A stretch of DNA of 64,000 nt from an uncultured Woeseiaceae bacterium (GTDB lineage Bacteria; Pseudomonadota; Gammaproteobacteria; Steroidobacterales; Woeseiaceae): assembly GCA_947258565.1 (NCBI GenBank), contig CAMYJB010000006.1:38812-102811 (forward strand), written 5' to 3'. The notes beneath the pieces are model-generated. The model made no database searches. It had not been told where the DNA came from and saw only the letters and a list, made by a program, of their open reading frames with translations. A program made the position numbers and the translations under genes. This document shows, one piece after another, positions 1-9,750 of this stretch (positions are counted from its first letter, which is position 1; the number at the start of each line of letters is the position of its first letter).

Positions 1-800
1 ACGCAGGCGGAAAGCAGGTCCCCGAAAGGCATCGGGTTGCGAACGACGTTGTAGGTATCCGTGAGCCCCTGCTCCAGGCAGTGCACCATGAAACGGGCCA
101 GGTCGCGAACGTCGATGTACTGCGTCAGGTCCGAGGGCTTCCCGGGCGCGAGCACTTCACCACCCTGGTCTATTCGGACCGGCCAGTAGGTGAAGCGATC
201 GGTGCCGTCGCGCGGCCCCACGATCAGTCCCGGGCGGATCTGCGTGACGCGTCGGGGCATGGCTTGTTCGACTGCGCGCTCGCAATACGCTTTCAATGCG
301 CAGTAATGCGTACGCACGTCTTCGGTGGTCGGATCGTCGAGCGTCGCCCCTGGCCGATCCTCGGTCCCGTTCGTGCCGCCTTCGGCCCAGTTGTCGTACT
401 GGCAGATGGTCGAGACGAACAGGTACTGCCCGACGCTGTCGGACAGCAGCCCGGCGGACGCGCCTGTGATGCGCGGCACGTACCCGGAAGTGTCGATGAC
501 CGCATCCCATTCCCGGTCGACGAGGCCGCTGAGCCCCGCGTCGATTTCGGGATCGCGGTTACCGATGATGGTCTCCAGCTCGGGGAACAGGTCGGTGTTC
601 GTGCGCCCGCGGTTGAATAACGTAACTTCGTGCCCGCGATCCAGCGCATACCTGACCGTGTGCGGGCCGAGGAAGCCGGTACCGCCGAGAAAAAGGATCT
701 TGAGCTTCCTGTCGGGCGCGCCGAGCGTCGCCGCCGGCAGCACGGCCAGTGTCGCCGTCGCCAGCGATACCTCGATGAATTCGCGTCTGTTGAATGCCAT
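1..800 (-). CDS. NAD-dependent epimerase/dehydratase family protein with Tat-like N-terminus (truncated by window edge)
   Basis: Manual minus-strand translation from ATG at 800: MAFNRREFIEVSLATATLAVLPAATLGAPDRKLKILFLGGTGFLGPHTVRYALDRGHEVTLFNRG...; GGTGFLG Rossmann motif. Open to the window edge, so absent from the ORF track. Confidence 0.85.
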   Translation of the reverse strand, partial: MAFNRREFIEVSLATATLAVLPAATLGAPDRKLKILFLGGTGFLGPHTVRYALDRGHEVTLFNRGRTNTDLFPELETIIGNRDPEIDAGLSGLVDREWDAVIDTSGYVPRITGASAGLLSDSVGQYLFVSTICQYDNWAEGGTNGTEDRPGATLDDPTTEDVRTHYCALKAYCERAVEQAMPRRVTQIRPGLIVGPRDGTDRFTYWPVRIDQGGEVLAPGKPSDLTQYIDVRDLARFMVHCLEQGLTDTYNVVRNPMPFGDLLSAC

Positions 801-917
801 GGACTGATCCCCCCCGATTGTCGACCTGCAGTATGACAACCCGGGAGCGGGAAAGATTCCACCGGATAGGCGCAGGATTGCTCAGGGGCAGGGTCTCGTC
901 AGGTAAAATCCGGCCAT

Positions 918-1931
918 ATGCCCACCAACGTCACGCCCGAATACAAGAAAGCCGAGGAGGCGTATCGAAACGCGCGCGAGCCGAAGGAGCGGCTGGTCTG
1001 CCTGAAAGAGATGTTGCGCACCATCCCCAAGCACAAGGGTACGGACCACCTGCAGGCCGACATCAAGACGCGCATCAAGCAGCTGACGGAGGAGCTCGCG
1101 GGCCCGAAGAAAGGTGGCCGCCGCAGCGGGCCTTCCCACGTCGTGCGCCCCGACGGTGCCGCACAGCTTTGCCTGATCGGGCCGCCGAACGCCGGAAAAT
1201 CGAGCCTGCACGCACGACTCACCGGCTCGCGCACCGATGTCGGACCCTACCCTTATACTACGCACCTGCCGGTGCCGGGGATGCTCCCCTTTGACGACGT
1301 GCACTTTCAGCTCGTGGACCTCCCTCCGGTGTCGGCCGACTTCATGGAGCCGTGGCTGGTCAATGCGCTGCAACCGGCCGACGGTGCTTTACTGGTCATC
1401 GACGTCAGCGATCCCGACTGCCTCGAGCACGTCCCCGTCATCCTCGCGCGCCTCCGGGAAAAGAAGATCTTCCTCACGCCCGCCTGGCCGGGCCTGGAGT
1501 CGGGCAAGCCGGATGAAACCGATGATCCCTTTCGTCTCGACCTCCCTACCTTGCTGATCGCCAACAAGAGCGATCTCGATCCCGACCCGGAGGAGGTCGA
1601 GATCCTCGAAGAGCTACTCGGTCTGCGATTCCCGGCGCTAACGATGTCGGCAGAAACCGGCGACGGCGTCGATGCGCTCGGGCCGTTCCTGTTTCAGGCG
1701 CTCGAGATCGTTCGGGTGTATACAAAGACGCCGGGAAAACCTGCGGACAAGGAAAAACCGTTCACCGTTCGTCGAGGCGATACAATCGCCGACGTGGCGC
1801 GCCTGGTGCACAAGGATATTGCGCGAAGTCTCAAGTTTGCGCGCATATGGGGTACCGAGGTATTCGATGGTCAGCAGGTGGGGCCGGATCACGTTGTCGC
1901 CGACGGCGACCTGGTTGAATTGCATTTTTAG
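918..1931 (+). CDS. Obg/DRG-like GTPase with C-terminal TGS domain
   Basis: GPPNAGKSSL P-loop, NKSD motif, C-terminal TGS-like region (FTVRRGDTIADVARLVHKDI...). Confidence 0.85.
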   Translation: MPTNVTPEYKKAEEAYRNAREPKERLVCLKEMLRTIPKHKGTDHLQADIKTRIKQLTEELAGPKKGGRRSGPSHVVRPDGAAQLCLIGPPNAGKSSLHARLTGSRTDVGPYPYTTHLPVPGMLPFDDVHFQLVDLPPVSADFMEPWLVNALQPADGALLVIDVSDPDCLEHVPVILARLREKKIFLTPAWPGLESGKPDETDDPFRLDLPTLLIANKSDLDPDPEEVEILEELLGLRFPALTMSAETGDGVDALGPFLFQALEIVRVYTKTPGKPADKEKPFTVRRGDTIADVARLVHKDIARSLKFARIWGTEVFDGQQVGPDHVVADGDLVELHF

Positions 1932-1943
1932 GAAAAGACTAGA

Positions 1944-2813
1944 GTGAATGCGTCTTCTGCTTCGGCCAGTCACGTCCGACTGCGAATCTTTCAAGTAACC
2001 GGTATTGCCATTCTTGTTTTTGCCGCGCCAGTGGCTTTCGCTGCCGACCTGGTCGACGTCGCGAACATCGTCCGAACGCGCCATTGCGGGGAAGCATCCC
2101 TCCCCGACAAACCGCTTGTGGCGAGCGCGCAGCTGAACAGCGCCGCGGCCGCCGTCGCCGGCGGCACCGAGGTGAACACGGCGATTGCCGCGGCTGGCTA
2201 CCGGGCCAAATCCTCGGCGTCGCTCCGCGTCAGCACGTCGAGAGGAAAAGACGATGCCGTAGCGAGGGAGCTCTCCAGGCACTTTTGCCATCTCGTCGCC
2301 GACCCGGAGTTTGCCGATATCGGCGTGCACCGGCGCGGTAAAGAGGTCTGGCTGCTGCTGGCGGACGGGGCGCCGTTGCCGGCCCCGATCGACACCGAAC
2401 TCCTCGATAGCGTACTGGACCGGCTGAACGAGATTCGTGCCGAAGGCGGGGGTTGCGGCGGAAACGAGTTTTCTCCGGCCCGGCCTCTGAAGCGGTCTCT
2501 GGAGCTGGACGCGGCCGCGCGTGCGCACGCCGAAGACATGGCGCGCAACAGCTTCCTTGCCCACACGGGCTCCGACGGCAGCAATCCCGGCGAGCGCGCC
2601 TCGCGTTATGGCTATGAGTGGCGGGTTATTGCCGAGAACGTCGCGTCCGGCCAGACGTCGGCGGACGACATCGCGGCAACCTGGCTGGAGAGCGCTGGTC
2701 ACTGCGCGAACCTGAGGGATGCAAAGTACGCAGAGACCGGCATTGCCTACGCTCTCAATCCCGGTGACGGCCGGGATATCTACTGGGTGCAGCTTTACGC
2801 GCAACCGGACTGA
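1944..2813 (+). CDS. CAP (SCP/PR1) domain protein, secreted
   Basis: Signal peptide-like N-terminus; LNEIRAEGGGCGG, AARAHAEDMARNSFLAHTGSDGSNPGERASRYGY, WLESAGHCANL motifs. Confidence 0.8.
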   Translation: MNASSASASHVRLRIFQVTGIAILVFAAPVAFAADLVDVANIVRTRHCGEASLPDKPLVASAQLNSAAAAVAGGTEVNTAIAAAGYRAKSSASLRVSTSRGKDDAVARELSRHFCHLVADPEFADIGVHRRGKEVWLLLADGAPLPAPIDTELLDSVLDRLNEIRAEGGGCGGNEFSPARPLKRSLELDAAARAHAEDMARNSFLAHTGSDGSNPGERASRYGYEWRVIAENVASGQTSADDIAATWLESAGHCANLRDAKYAETGIAYALNPGDGRDIYWVQLYAQPD

Positions 2814-2851
2814 CCACAGTACGGCCGTCCTGAATCCAGCACCTGCACGTC

Positions 2852-2900
2852 AAGGGGACAGTGACTTTAGTTGTCATTGACTTAAGGTCACTGTCCCCTT
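2852..2900. repeat. palindromic element R1 (divergent copy)
   Basis: AAGGGGACAGTGACTTTAG...TTAAGGTCACTGTCCCCTT. Confidence 0.85.
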
Positions 2901-2923
2901 ATCTGGAGCGGTACACTTGCCGG

Positions 2924-3472
2924 ATGAACGAGGCCGACGCTAAGTCACAGAGCACGCGCCTGCGAAAATTCCGCTCTCTGTTGCTCAATGGGGTGTTGAT
3001 CCTCGCAGTCTTTATCGTGGTCTCGATGTTTCAGTCACGCAACATGCTTGCTACCGGCGGCCAGCTCGCGCCTGAGCTTCGCGGCACGACTCTCGACGGT
3101 CAGCCCTACGATCTCGCGGATGCAGCGTCGCGGCCGGCGCTGGTCTACTTCTTCGCTCCCTGGTGCAAAATCTGTGCGGCGAGCGCCGATAACCTGAACC
3201 GGTTACGGCGCTGGCGGGACAAATCGGAACTCGAAATGGTCGCCGTGGCACTTGACTGGCGTGAGGCCGAAGAGGTGCGCGACTACGTGCAGCGCCATGA
3301 ACTCGATATTGCCGTCGTTCTCGGCGACTCGACCGTCGCGCGGCAATGGCAGATTTATGCCTTTCCATCTTACTACGTGCTCGACCGCGAGCACCGTATC
3401 GCACGGCGGGACATCGGCTACAGCAGCCAGCTCGGCTTGCTATGGCGCGCATGGATCGTCGACTGGCACTAA
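2924..3472 (+). CDS. TlpA/thioredoxin-like membrane-anchored disulfide oxidoreductase
   Basis: ALVYFFAPWCKICAAS (CxxC) after an N-terminal TM. The ORF-track start (2861) lies inside palindrome copy R1; ATG at 2924 is the more credible start. Confidence 0.8.
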   Translation: MNEADAKSQSTRLRKFRSLLLNGVLILAVFIVVSMFQSRNMLATGGQLAPELRGTTLDGQPYDLADAASRPALVYFFAPWCKICAASADNLNRLRRWRDKSELEMVAVALDWREAEEVRDYVQRHELDIAVVLGDSTVARQWQIYAFPSYYVLDREHRIARRDIGYSSQLGLLWRAWIVDWH

Positions 3473-3490
3473 AAGTCACTGTCCCCTTTT
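3464..3490. repeat. palindromic element R2 (half copy, one arm)
   Basis: TGGCACTAAAAGTCACTGTCCCCTTTT; no left arm. Confidence 0.85.
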
Positions 3491-4252
3491 GATTAGTTGG
3501 TAGAGGGCCGCCGCGAACAGCGTGTTAAGGACTATCCCCACCAGCCCGACTTCGGGGCCGTAGATATGCGTCTGCTGGATACCGAGCGCGCCGACATTCT
3601 CTCCAAACCCGAAAAACGGGTAGTCGATTCCGTTCCATAATGCGTGGGACACGCTCGCCACCACGATCGAGCCGGTCATCATCCGCAGCATTCCCCAGAT
3701 CAGGCCGAGCAGCGTCGCGTTTACCAGGTACACCGGTATCTCAGCGGCCGGCACATCGAAGCCCGTATCGAGGGTGATTGCCGAGACGTGCCAGGCGGTG
3801 AACGCGAGGCTCGTCCACAACAGGGCCTGCGTTTCCGACTGCCCCGCGCGCCTCAGCGCCGCCCACAACCACCCGCGGAAGAAGCCCTCTTCCGTTATCA
3901 GGCCCATCACAATACCGATGGTGCTCATCAGCCCGAAGTTGATGAGTGTCTTGTTCCAGTCGGTCTCGCTGGTATCTGTTGCGCCGGCGGCAAATGCAAC
4001 AATGGCCGTCAGCCCGAGGACAATCAGTGGATAAGCGACAGCCAACCGGTAACCTCGTGCAGCCCCCCAGGCAAGCCCTATCTCCGCCTGCGAGAATTTC
4101 TGCAGATACCAGAGCAGCGCCGTCAGCGGCATGAGAGGAAGCGCGCTGAAAGCTGCGAGGCCGTTGGCGTCCATCGCGGTCGTGACGAGAATTGCCGCGC
4201 TCGTGCCGGCGATCGCCGGCGTGTATCTTCTGTCCATACCGTTAAGATGCAC
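3476..4252 (-). CDS. CPBP family intramembrane metalloprotease
   Basis: ITEEGFFRGWLW (EExxxR) and LVNATLLGLIWGMLRMMTGSIVVASVSHALWN motifs; C-terminus LIKRGQ* is encoded by half palindrome R2. Confidence 0.8.
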   Translation of the reverse strand: MHLNGMDRRYTPAIAGTSAAILVTTAMDANGLAAFSALPLMPLTALLWYLQKFSQAEIGLAWGAARGYRLAVAYPLIVLGLTAIVAFAAGATDTSETDWNKTLINFGLMSTIGIVMGLITEEGFFRGWLWAALRRAGQSETQALLWTSLAFTAWHVSAITLDTGFDVPAAEIPVYLVNATLLGLIWGMLRMMTGSIVVASVSHALWNGIDYPFFGFGENVGALGIQQTHIYGPEVGLVGIVLNTLFAAALYQLIKRGQ

Positions 4253-4315
4253 CGAATTGTCAATTGGATCCCTTGCGCACCTGTGGTGCCTGCGCGAGGA
4301 ATGAATCTCCGGGGG

Positions 4316-5038
4316 ATGTCAGTGAAATCTGTGAAATACAGCCTGGAAGAACGCGTGGCCACGGTTCGTATCGACGACGGCAAGCGCAATGCTCTGTCGC
4401 CCCTGGTTTTGGGCGAAATCTACGCAGCGCTGGATCGCGCCGAATCAGACCGTGCGATCGTGATCCTGACAGGCCGCGAATCCGTATTCTCGGCAGGCTT
4501 TGACCTCAACGTGATGAAACGCGGAGGCACGAACGCTATCCGCATGCTGCGCTCGGGCTATGCCCTCACTGCACGCGTCATGGCCTATCCGTATCCGGTG
4601 ATCGCCGCCTGCAACGGCCACTCTTTCGCGATGGGCGTCTTCCTGATGCTATCGGCGGACTACGTCATCGGCAGCCGCGGCGACTTCAATATTTCGGCCA
4701 ACGAAGTGGCTATCGGCCTGACCATGCCGCGCGTGGCTGCGGCGATGTTGCGCCATCGGCTCGACCCGGCCGCATTTCAGCGCGCGGTCACCCTGTCCGA
4801 ATACTTCGACCCGGAGTCGGCATTGAACGCCGGCTTCTTCGACGAACTCGTGGGCCCCGAAGAACTCATGGCCCGCGCCGAATCCCACGCGGATAAATTG
4901 GTGAAACTCGATGCGCGGGCGCACGCGGCATCCAAACGCAGGATTCGCGCGGCGCTCATCCGCAAAATCCGCTTCAGTATCCCGCTGGATCTTTTCGACG
5001 CCATGTTGATGGGCCTGAGAGGCGCGCGTCCGCGCTGA
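4316..5038 (+). CDS. enoyl-CoA hydratase/isomerase (crotonase) family protein
   Basis: MSVKSVKYSLEERVATVRIDDGKRNALSP...; crotonase fold motifs; start re-set to ATG 4316 in the 3644 ORF. Confidence 0.8.
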   Translation: MSVKSVKYSLEERVATVRIDDGKRNALSPLVLGEIYAALDRAESDRAIVILTGRESVFSAGFDLNVMKRGGTNAIRMLRSGYALTARVMAYPYPVIAACNGHSFAMGVFLMLSADYVIGSRGDFNISANEVAIGLTMPRVAAAMLRHRLDPAAFQRAVTLSEYFDPESALNAGFFDELVGPEELMARAESHADKLVKLDARAHAASKRRIRAALIRKIRFSIPLDLFDAMLMGLRGARPR

Positions 5039-5063
5039 TTCGTTTACGTGGCGGTGCCGGCCG

Positions 5064-6302
5064 TCAGGCGAGCACATTCTTGCTGGCGACACCGATCGGC
5101 TCGCGGTCGATCGCGAGAAAGGACAACGGAATATCGGTGTCGAAGTCGCGTTTCTCCCCGGTCAACGCCTGCGCCAGCATCGACCCGATCGCCGGCGCCA
5201 GCTTGAACCCGTGGCCGCTGAAGCCATTGGCGAGCCAGAAGCCATCAATCTCCGTGGGCCCGAGTATGGGATGCACGTCCTCGCAGTTGGTCGTGTAGAG
5301 GCCGCAATGGCCGCGGACCCGCCCGCTGTAGGGCAGCTCGGGTAGCCGGTGATGCAATACGTGCAGGTTCACCACTTCAAAGTCGTCATCGGTCTCGGTC
5401 CGGAAGTCGTCCGGGTCGGCGACGGTCTCGCGTTCATCTTCCTCGCGCACCGAGCCGATGACGAGTTGCTGGCCATTGTTCTGGGTTCGGAAATAGATGC
5501 CGCCCGCCAGGTCCGCCGTGACCGGGATATGACCTTTCAGCGTGTCCGGCCGGTCGCGATACATGACCTGGATACGCATCGGTTCGAGCGTCCACGGCAC
5601 CTGCAGCCCGACCATGGCCAGTAAGCGTTTGCACCAGGGACCGGCCGCGTTGATTACCAGCGGAGTCGCGAGCTCATCGCCATTATCGAGCGTCGCACTC
5701 TGAACACGGCCACCGCTGACGCCAACGCCAACGACCTGGGTCCTGAATCGCACCTCGACGCCGGCGTACCTGCAGGCTGCAAGCAGGTCGCTCGAAGCGG
5801 CCATCGGATCGACGTGCCCACCCTCGATTTCGAAAAGATTGCGGCTATCGCCTTCGCAAATATGCGCCTCGCCCGTGTCGAGATCGGGCGCAAGCGTACA
5901 GGTGCTCAACGCCGGGAAGCGTTCGGCGATGTCGTCATCGTCCAGGACTTCGGACGCAATGCTGAAGCCACGCATGCGCTGGTGCTCCGCATCGGCCCAT
6001 CCGCGATCGCCGCCGGGCATCCACAGTACGCCATCCTGAATAAACTCCGCGGCCGGTTCCGCGAGCCCGGTGAAGGCCTGCCAGTGCCGGTAAGCATTGA
6101 TTCCATCTCGCGCGAGCAACAGCGTCTCGTCAACGGAGTAGCGCACGCGGCAAATCGCCGACGATGCGCCCGTTGAGCCCTCGCCGACGCCTGCGCCTTT
6201 CTCGATGACGGCGATGTTCAGCTTGGATCGCCGCGCCAGCTGCCAGGCGATGGACAAGCCGATGATGCCGGCGCCTGCAACGACGACGTCGTAGCTCTTC
6301 AT
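5064..6302 (-). CDS. FAD-dependent oxidoreductase (DAO family)
   Basis: DVVVAGAGIIGLSIAWQLARR N-terminal FAD motif; GHCGLYTTNCEDVHPILGP, NGFSGHGFKLAPAIG C-terminal motifs. Confidence 0.85.
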   Translation of the reverse strand: MKSYDVVVAGAGIIGLSIAWQLARRSKLNIAVIEKGAGVGEGSTGASSAICRVRYSVDETLLLARDGINAYRHWQAFTGLAEPAAEFIQDGVLWMPGGDRGWADAEHQRMRGFSIASEVLDDDDIAERFPALSTCTLAPDLDTGEAHICEGDSRNLFEIEGGHVDPMAASSDLLAACRYAGVEVRFRTQVVGVGVSGGRVQSATLDNGDELATPLVINAAGPWCKRLLAMVGLQVPWTLEPMRIQVMYRDRPDTLKGHIPVTADLAGGIYFRTQNNGQQLVIGSVREEDERETVADPDDFRTETDDDFEVVNLHVLHHRLPELPYSGRVRGHCGLYTTNCEDVHPILGPTEIDGFWLANGFSGHGFKLAPAIGSMLAQALTGEKRDFDTDIPLSFLAIDREPIGVASKNVLA

Positions 6303-6303
6303 T

Positions 6304-6924
6304 TCACCATCGTATGGTTTTCATCGTCGGCACCGAGCTGTCGATCACGGCCTGCGCCGCCTCCCGGTGGCGCTCGAAGTATCCGGGCGATTCGGCAAGG
6401 TACACCATCAGATACAGGCGTCCTTCTTCGACGAATCCCCCGGCGATGCCGCGGTGATTGGCCGAGCCGGGCACGTCGGCCGAGAGTTCGAACTCGAAGC
6501 CGGGCAAGCCCGTGAAGCCGCGCTCCCTCGCATTACTCGCCGCGATACTGGCTGAGCCGTTCCACAAGACAGCTTGCAGAGACTTCGCAACAAAATCGGC
6601 TGTCTCTTTCGCCGACATTTTCGGCTGGAAGACCGGCAGTCCCGGATAATCTTTTGCCTTGAATACTGGTTCCCCGTCGGCCACACCGCCGGTCACGAAC
6701 AGTCGATCGTGCTCGATTCCTTCCCGCGACCACGTGCTGGATGGGGCCTGGGCCTTGGGTAAATCCGACCCCGACTGCTTATACCAGCGGCCATCGAGCG
6801 TGATGCGCAGCCTGCCGACTTCGTACACGCCCTCATCAGACGCCTTGGGCACCGACGAGCCACATCCGCAACAGATCATCATCACAACCAGGGTGGCGGT
6901 GCACGGACTCCTGAACAGCATCAT
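6304..6924 (-). CDS. hypothetical lipoprotein
   Basis: Lipobox-like TLVVMMICCGCGS; directly upstream of the DAO gene on the same strand. Confidence 0.6.
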   Translation of the reverse strand: MMLFRSPCTATLVVMMICCGCGSSVPKASDEGVYEVGRLRITLDGRWYKQSGSDLPKAQAPSSTWSREGIEHDRLFVTGGVADGEPVFKAKDYPGLPVFQPKMSAKETADFVAKSLQAVLWNGSASIAASNARERGFTGLPGFEFELSADVPGSANHRGIAGGFVEEGRLYLMVYLAESPGYFERHREAAQAVIDSSVPTMKTIRW

Positions 6925-6997
6925 CGGTCGGTCCTCCGTAGTCGGTTTTTGTTATCGATAACCTCGAGGATTATGCCTTAACGCCGGAGGCGCTGGT

Positions 6998-7348
6998 CTA
7001 CGCCTGTCTTTCCAGCCCATAGACTTTCTTCAGCGTCGCTGACTGAAACAGCAGGGCGGAGCACAAAGTCACGGCGGCAACTACACCGAGAATCACGAGC
7101 ATGCGCCCGTACGGCTGACCGTGCAGCGCGCGCACCTGCGCAAGCTCGTACATCGTGCGGAGCCATTCGAATGTGCCGAGCACGAGCACGATCTGCACGA
7201 GCCTGGCAACCCAGGGCCGGCGAACGAACAGCAGACCAGCCAGTACCAGCACGGCAAAAACACCGATCGAACTGCCGTAGCGCAGGAAATGCGCGCCGAG
7301 TACGGCGAGGCTGAGGGCGATGGGGATGTAAAGCAGAACCTTCTTCAC
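6998..7348 (-). CDS. hypothetical membrane protein
   Basis: 116 aa with several TM segments; start overlaps stop of the upstream GGDEF gene by 4 nt. Confidence 0.65.
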   Translation of the reverse strand: MKKVLLYIPIALSLAVLGAHFLRYGSSIGVFAVLVLAGLLFVRRPWVARLVQIVLVLGTFEWLRTMYELAQVRALHGQPYGRMLVILGVVAAVTLCSALLFQSATLKKVYGLERQA

Positions 7349-8631
7349 GCCGCAATGACGCGGTTTCGTCCTGTCCGCTTGGCGCGGTAGAGACGCATAT
7401 CGGCCTCATCGAGTATGGATCTCGAGTGCTTCGCATCCCGTATCTCCGCGAGCCCGAAACTGATGGTCACGTCGAAATCCGGTGCAATATCCGACCAGTT
7501 GGCACCCTGGACAGCCTTGCGCAGCTCGCTGCAAACCCGCGCTGCCCGCTCGACGCCGGTATCGGGAAAATACAGCAGGAATTCCTCGCCGCCGTAGCGC
7601 GCCACGAAATCAGTGCTGCGGCAGCCCTCCCGCAGGATCTGCGCCACTCGCTCCAATACCTGATCACCAATTGCATGCGAGAAGCCGTCGTTGATTCGTT
7701 TGAAATGGTCGACATCAGCCAGCGCGAGCGCGCCCCTGCGATTCCTGCGCTGCGCGAGATCGACCTGTTGCTGCAGGTAGCTGTCCGCGTGGCGACGGTT
7801 GGGAAGCCCGGTCAACTTGTCGTGCGTCGCCTGCCGCTCGAACTCCTCGGCCTGGACCCTGAGTTCTTCCGTGCGCTCGTCGACGAGCTTCTCCAGGCGG
7901 ACGCGCATCAGCGCGTACTTCATTATAACGAGCATGCCCGCGGTCAGTACCAGCAACAGCAGCACGAAATACGGCAGCGATTCATTCGTGAATGCAATCG
8001 CGAGGACGATGCCTGCGGCCCCGGAGACGTACTCGACGACTGCCGTGAACCGGTTGAAGACCAGGCGCGGGTCCGTGTCGCGCAAGTAGAGCATGACCAT
8101 CATGCCGGCATCGTTGACGATCTGCATGCTGACGACCAAGGCGAACAGCAGCAGCCCTGCACCCGGATCGAGGATCGTGACCGGTATCGCGCCGCCGAGA
8201 TATTCGTACAGCAGCCCGCTCCCGAGGATCACGAACATCATCAGTCCCGCATTGTGCAGCGATGCAGTCACGACCAGCCGCATCGAAACGCCCAGGCGTA
8301 ATCGCTGCCACGGGTAGATCAGCGACGCCAGTCCGTTGACCCATGCTGCGTCGACCGGCCCCAGCACCAGGATGCTCATGACCTGCGCAACGCGGTCGAA
8401 GGATACGTGGCCGAATACCGGGTGCGGAAAACCCGTTGCGATTGCGAACAGGCCGAACACGATGAAAAAACCCGCCGTGCCCGGCCCATGACCGCGGGCG
8501 AGCAGGCCAGTATCGGCAGCCGCAATCGCCACGGCACCGCAGGCCGCGAACAGCAGCAGTATGGAATAGACCAGATCAGGCCGCCAAAGGCGGTCTGCGT
8601 CGGTTCGGGCTGTCGGGGCGGAACGGCTCAT
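7345..8631 (-). CDS. diguanylate cyclase with N-terminal integral membrane sensor and GGDEF domain
   Basis: LTGLPNRRHADSYL and ARYGGEEFLLYFPDTG; multiple TM segments; likely start MSRSAPTARTD. Confidence 0.9.
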   Translation of the reverse strand: MSRSAPTARTDADRLWRPDLVYSILLLFAACGAVAIAAADTGLLARGHGPGTAGFFIVFGLFAIATGFPHPVFGHVSFDRVAQVMSILVLGPVDAAWVNGLASLIYPWQRLRLGVSMRLVVTASLHNAGLMMFVILGSGLLYEYLGGAIPVTILDPGAGLLLFALVVSMQIVNDAGMMVMLYLRDTDPRLVFNRFTAVVEYVSGAAGIVLAIAFTNESLPYFVLLLLVLTAGMLVIMKYALMRVRLEKLVDERTEELRVQAEEFERQATHDKLTGLPNRRHADSYLQQQVDLAQRRNRRGALALADVDHFKRINDGFSHAIGDQVLERVAQILREGCRSTDFVARYGGEEFLLYFPDTGVERAARVCSELRKAVQGANWSDIAPDFDVTISFGLAEIRDAKHSRSILDEADMRLYRAKRTGRNRVIAA

Positions 8632-8973
8632 GACAGCCGTCGAGTATGCCCGATTCCGACGCGTGGAAACGTGACACTGTTGGCCCAAATTGCATTACTT
8701 TGGTGCAGTGCAGCGTGACCACTCGTATACAGGGCCTGCGAGTGTCACCCCATCCGCCGATCCGTCCGTGGAGAAACGCTTTTCTCGTGCGCGCTTTCTG
8801 CGCCTCGATCCGATCGAAAACACTTGGAAGTCGACTAGCGTTCGTCCGGCAGACGAGTCAATCCGGCATTGTCTTGACAACGCTGTCTTTCAGGACATTA
8901 CAATCTGCCCCGGTTTGTCAATCCGGGCACCGTCACAACGTGCTTTCTTCAGGCCTGGCGTCTGACGAGCGCA

Positions 8974-9750
8974 TCACTTGCGACTGAAAAGTGATTTCAG
9001 CCGGTCGAGCGCTGTCGGATCGCCTTCGATGTACAGCCTGTCGCCGAATTGAAGTTCGCCGATGCGCTTTTCGATCGCACTGGTTTGCGCAACCAGCGAT
9101 TCGATTTGACCGCGCAAATCTTGCACCTGCTCGGTGGGAGCGGACTCGTCGTCGGCCAGTCCGGCGGCCGCGTTGCGGGCGTCATTGGTCGTTTCGCCCA
9201 GGCTCTTCGTCAGGTCGGCCATGTCGGTTGCGAACTCCGTTGCGCGCCGAAGTACCTGGCGCATTGCCTCGTTCTTGGCTTCCAGGTAACAGTGAGTAAC
9301 GAGGTCGACATCCAGAAGCACCGCCTTGCAAACGGCCTGGATCGTCTTGCACGGCCCCCGGCCCTCCTTCTCCGATTCCTCGCAGATGCGGTCGATGAAT
9401 TCAACGAGCATCTTGCTGTAGCTGCCGACATACCAGCTGGGCGCCAGGCCCACACGCGCATGCGTGCGGCCGATCTTGTCCGCCTTGTTGAAATAGGAGC
9501 TCTTGAAATGACCGCCGAAAAGCTCCTCGAGCCAGTGGGCCTTCTGCGACGCCCGGGCCCGGTCGATTGACTCGGCATCCTCAAACAGCGCCTTGAACTC
9601 GGGGTAGGACAATATGTGCGCGTAGAAACGCTCGAGCATGTTGTCGATGTCCGGCTCGATGTATTCACGCGCCTGCTGCAGCTCGACGATGTCACTTTCC
9701 TTGATTTCGATAAATCGCAGGCGGTCCTCAATGAGCTCCGTATACGGCAT
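8974..9750 (-). CDS. protoglobin-domain protein
   Basis: YTELIEDRLRFIEIKESDIVELQQAREYIEPDIDNMLERFYAHILSYPEFKALF...KAHWLEELFGGHFKSSYF...IGRTHARVGLAPSWYVGSY, typical globin-sensor signature; C-terminal coiled coil. Confidence 0.85.
   Translation of the reverse strand: MPYTELIEDRLRFIEIKESDIVELQQAREYIEPDIDNMLERFYAHILSYPEFKALFEDAESIDRARASQKAHWLEELFGGHFKSSYFNKADKIGRTHARVGLAPSWYVGSYSKMLVEFIDRICEESEKEGRGPCKTIQAVCKAVLLDVDLVTHCYLEAKNEAMRQVLRRATEFATDMADLTKSLGETTNDARNAAAGLADDESAPTEQVQDLRGQIESLVAQTSAIEKRIGELQFGDRLYIEGDPTALDRLKSLFSRK

Noticed and set aside
8691-8707. TGCATTACTTTGGTGCA, close to an NtrC-type binding site
   Set aside because: Nearby TTGGCCC-AAA-TTGCA has wrong -24/-12 spacing for sigma54 and there is no downstream plus-strand gene.
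8690-8965. 91-aa ORF between the GGDEF and globin genes
   Set aside because: Uncharacteristic composition and overlap with the putative promoter/inverted repeat; no family recognised.
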